DNA of 64,000 nucleotides, from positions 310,001-374,000 of the forward strand of contig QUKC01000001.1 in assembly GCA_003481005.1 (NCBI GenBank). The letters are read 5' to 3'. Made by a program: the position numbers and the translations under genes. The stretch comes from Firmicutes bacterium TM09-10 (GTDB taxonomy: Bacteria > Bacillota > Clostridia > Lachnospirales > Lachnospiraceae). Within the stretch, counting starts at the first letter, position 1. Each line of letters begins with the position of its first letter. This document shows, one piece after another, positions 61,343-64,000 of the stretch. Below the pieces are notes generated by a model. It was not told the DNA's origin. It worked only from the letters and a program-made list of their open reading frames with translations, and did not search any database.

Positions 61343-63925
61343 ATGGAAGATAATATTTTTGACAAAATAGAAGAAGTCGATCTGAAGAAAAAAATGGAGG
61401 AATCTTATATCGATTACGCGATGAGCGTAATCGCTGCCAGAGCCCTCCCGGACGTCCGCGACGGCTTAAAGCCGGTACAGAGACGTGTTCTGTACTCCAT
61501 GATCGAGTTAAATAACGGACCGGATAAGCCGCATCGTAAATGTGCGCGTATCGTCGGTGATACGATGGGTAAATATCATCCCCACGGCGACAGCTCTATC
61601 TACGGAGCGCTGGTCAATATGGCGCAGGAATGGAATACCCGTTATCCCCTTGTTGACGGGCACGGAAACTTTGGCTCTGAGGATGGCGACGGCCCTGCAG
61701 CGATGCGATACACCGAAGCGAGACTGTCCAAGATCTCGATGGAGATGCTGGCGGACATCAACAAGGACACCGTTGATTTTGAACCGAACTTCGATGAAAC
61801 GGAAAAAGAGCCGGTTGTACTGCCCTCCCGTTATCCGAATCTGCTGGTAAACGGTACCTCCGGTATTGCAGTCGGCATGGCGACCAACATTCCTCCCCAC
61901 AACCTGCGGGAGGTGGTCGATGCGGTCGTAAAGATCATGGACAACCGTATTTTGGAAGACCGCGACACCGAAATCGAAGAGATCATGGGCATCGTCAAAG
62001 CGCCTGATTTCCCGACCGGCGGCGTGATTTTAGGAACCCGCGGCGTGGAAGAGGCATACCGGACAGGACGCGGCAAAATCCGTGTCCGGGCGGTAACGAA
62101 TATCGAGACGCTTCCAAACGGCAAGAGCCAGATTATCGTGACCGAGCTTCCCTACATGGTAAACAAGGCGAAGCTGATTGAGAAGATTGCAGATCTGCAT
62201 AAAGAAAAGCGCATTGACGGCATCACGGATCTGAGAGATGAATCCAACCGTGAGGGAACCAGAGTTGTCATCGAGCTGCGCAGGGATGCGAACGCAAATG
62301 TTATCTTAAATCAGCTTTACAAGCACACCCAGATGCAGGATACCTTTGGCGTTATTATGCTGGCACTGGTAGACGGACAGCCGAAGGTGCTGAGCCTGCT
62401 GGATATGCTCAAATGCTACATCGCCCATCAGGAAGATGTCGTTACCAGACGGACAAAATACGACTTAAATAAAGCCGAAGAGCGCGACCATATTTTGCAG
62501 GGCTTGCTGATTGCACAGGATCATATCGATGAGGTCATCCAGATCATCCGCAGCAGCCAGACCCCTCAGATCTCCAAGGATCGTTTGATCGAACGCTTTG
62601 GTCTGACCGACGTACAGGCACAGGCAATTATTGATATGCGTCTGCGTGCGCTGACCGGTCTTGAACGAGAAAAGCTGGAAGCAGAGCATCAGGAGCTTTT
62701 GAAAAAAATTGCAGAATTAAAGGCAATTCTGGCAGACGAGAAGCGTCTGCTGGGTGTTATCCGCAGCGAGCTGCTTGTGATCAAAGACAAATACGGCGAC
62801 GACAGAAGAAGTAAGATCGGCTATGATGAATTCGATATTTCCATGGAGGATATGATCCCGAGAGAGAATACGATCATCGCCATGACGAACCTTGGTTATA
62901 TCAAACGAATGACCGTCGATAACTTTAAGGCGCAGAACCGCGGCGGCAGAGGCATCAAGGGTATGCAGACGATCGAGGAAGACTTTATCGCAGATCTTCT
63001 GATGACGACAACACATCATTATGTGATGTTCTTTACGAATTTCGGACGTGTTTATCGTTTGAAAGCATACGAAATTCCGGAAGCCGGACGTACTGCGCGG
63101 GGTACGGCAATCATCAACCTGCTGCAGCTTGCTCCGGAAGAAAAAATTTCCGCCATCATTCCGGTAAAGGATTACGAAAAGGACGACAACCTGTTCATGG
63201 TAACCAGAAAGGGTATTGTCAAGAAGACCCCGATTCTGGAATACAGCAACGTCAGAAAGAACGGCCTTGCGGCGATTAATCTGCGGGAGGACGACGAACT
63301 GATCGAGGTGAAGGTAACGAATGCGGACAGCGAGATTTTCCTCGTAACGAGAGACGGCATGTGCATTCGTTTCAAGGAAACCGACGTCAGAAATACCGGC
63401 AGAACGTCGATGGGCGTGATCGGTATGACGCTGTCTGACAACGATGAAATTGTCGGCATGCAGTTAGACCATCAGGGAGATTCGCTGCTGATCGTTTCTG
63501 AAAACGGTATGGGCAAGCGTACCTCGATGGACGAATTTACGGTACAGCACCGCGGCGGCAAGGGCGTGAAGTGCTATAAGATCACGGAAAAGACCGGCTA
63601 TGTCATCGGTGTAAAAGCCGTTACGGATGAAAACGAGATCATGATGATCACGACAGAGGGCATTATCATTCAGATCCGTATGGATGATGTTTCCCAGTTG
63701 GGAAGAATTACCTCCGGCGTGAAGCTGATCAACCTGGATGCAGGCGTAACCGTAGCACAGATTGCCAAGGTACGGGAAAAGGTATCGGACGGAAATCAGG
63801 AATTTGACGATGTAGACGATGCAATGGAAGATGTATCAAAGCCGAGTGAAGTTGACCAAGAGGAAGACGACGATCCGGCGGAGGAGCATATTACCATGCC
63901 GGAAGAGACAGAAGAGGACGAATAA
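61343..63925 (+). CDS. gyrA: DNA gyrase subunit A
   Basis: 860 residues from the ATG reading [20 protein letters not shown] after AGAGGAAAG; a start 12 codons earlier has no site. The catalytic Tyr is in [12 protein letters not shown] (residue 123). The quinolone-determining region reads [20 protein letters not shown], with Ser at the position of E. coli Ser83 and Gly at that of Asp87. The GyrA box in the C-terminal beta-pinwheel is [13 protein letters not shown]. The last 40 residues are strongly acidic. It cuts and rejoins DNA in the gyrase A2B2 complex. Confidence 0.98.
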   Translation: MEDNIFDKIEEVDLKKKMEESYIDYAMSVIAARALPDVRDGLKPVQRRVLYSMIELNNGPDKPHRKCARIVGDTMGKYHPHGDSSIYGALVNMAQEWNTRYPLVDGHGNFGSEDGDGPAAMRYTEARLSKISMEMLADINKDTVDFEPNFDETEKEPVVLPSRYPNLLVNGTSGIAVGMATNIPPHNLREVVDAVVKIMDNRILEDRDTEIEEIMGIVKAPDFPTGGVILGTRGVEEAYRTGRGKIRVRAVTNIETLPNGKSQIIVTELPYMVNKAKLIEKIADLHKEKRIDGITDLRDESNREGTRVVIELRRDANANVILNQLYKHTQMQDTFGVIMLALVDGQPKVLSLLDMLKCYIAHQEDVVTRRTKYDLNKAEERDHILQGLLIAQDHIDEVIQIIRSSQTPQISKDRLIERFGLTDVQAQAIIDMRLRALTGLEREKLEAEHQELLKKIAELKAILADEKRLLGVIRSELLVIKDKYGDDRRSKIGYDEFDISMEDMIPRENTIIAMTNLGYIKRMTVDNFKAQNRGGRGIKGMQTIEEDFIADLLMTTTHHYVMFFTNFGRVYRLKAYEIPEAGRTARGTAIINLLQLAPEEKISAIIPVKDYEKDDNLFMVTRKGIVKKTPILEYSNVRKNGLAAINLREDDELIEVKVTNADSEIFLVTRDGMCIRFKETDVRNTGRTSMGVIGMTLSDNDEIVGMQLDHQGDSLLIVSENGMGKRTSMDEFTVQHRGGKGVKCYKITEKTGYVIGVKAVTDENEIMMITTEGIIIQIRMDDVSQLGRITSGVKLINLDAGVTVAQIAKVREKVSDGNQEFDDVDDAMEDVSKPSEVDQEEDDDPAEEHITMPEETEEDE

Positions 63926-63929
63926 GACG

Positions 63930-64000
63930 ATGAAGGTTTTTGCACACAGAGGTTTCAGCGGAAGATATCCGCAGAATACGATGCTGGCTTTCCGGAAAGC
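63930..64000 (+). CDS. Glycerophosphodiester phosphodiesterase, N-terminal part (cut by window edge)
   Basis: Only the first 23-24 codons are present: KVFAHRGFSGRYPQNTMLAF, the GDPD signature with the catalytic His in AHRG and the downstream PxNT motif. The ATG lies 4 nt after the gyrA stop, so it is probably cotranscribed or translationally coupled with gyrA. The enzyme would release glycerol-3-phosphate from glycerophosphodiesters. The rest of the gene is outside the window. Confidence 0.85.
   Translation, partial: MKVFAHRGFSGRYPQNTMLAFRK

Overview
The window is a chromosomal segment from a spore-forming Clostridia, most likely a Lachnospiraceae. The evidence is the gene order around the replication origin (rpmH-rnpA-yidD-yidC-jag-mnmE-mnmG-rsmG-parA-parB on one side, dnaA-dnaN-yaaA-recF-gyrB-gyrA on the other), a BofA-type sporulation gene, a DUF2508 gene, a DUF3881 gene, and strong AGGAGG ribosome binding sites with frequent TTG and GTG starts. 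oriC lies at about 54.9-55.2 kb, with further DnaA boxes between dnaA and dnaN. Backbone genes to its left are mostly on the minus strand and those to its right on the plus strand, so transcription runs away from the origin.

Layout. 0-15.6 kb is backbone: part of a ParA/TadZ-like gene, bofA, a DUF2508 gene, glgB with a large TPR protein, two ECF sigma-factor loci, an HD hydrolase, a helicase with two predicted membrane segments, and a formate/nitrite-type transporter. 15.6-42 kb is a visibly more AT-rich, patchy accessory region that ends directly at the 3' end of a tRNA-Arg(CCT) gene. It holds a HigB / HigA-ImmA toxin-antitoxin pair, an HNH gene broken by a MITE, a NUDIX hydrolase with a PLD-helicase-DUF3427 protein, a riboswitch-controlled flavoprotein, an hcp-ferredoxin-Fnr nitrosative-stress cluster, a DUF4143 ATPase with its own palindromes, two Fic proteins, an envelope operon (PLD enzyme, two-component system, FUSC protein), cardiolipin synthase, a bile salt hydrolase beheaded by an IS110 element, and many gene remnants (serine recombinase, GH13 glycosidase, HAD phosphatase, peptide deformylase, IS66). 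42-64 kb is the conserved origin region.

The most striking signal not explained by genes is a family of modular multi-hairpin repeats. Six copies lie at about 1.46, 8.42, 10.14, 15.49, 49.97 and 51.61 kb, built from five interchangeable modules (A-E) in different orders, all in the same orientation. Two copies split the otherwise compact jag-mnmE-mnmG series. Other noteworthy points are a parS site that also reads as the rsmG terminator hairpin, a MITE with a 5-bp target duplication whose removal restores the HNH frame, two IS66 transposase tails joined back to back at a perfect 19-bp inverted repeat, and palindromic operators specific to the DUF4143 ATPase, fic and higBA loci.

Functional identities come from recognising protein families by eye. 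No database search was run. Remnant boundaries are approximate.
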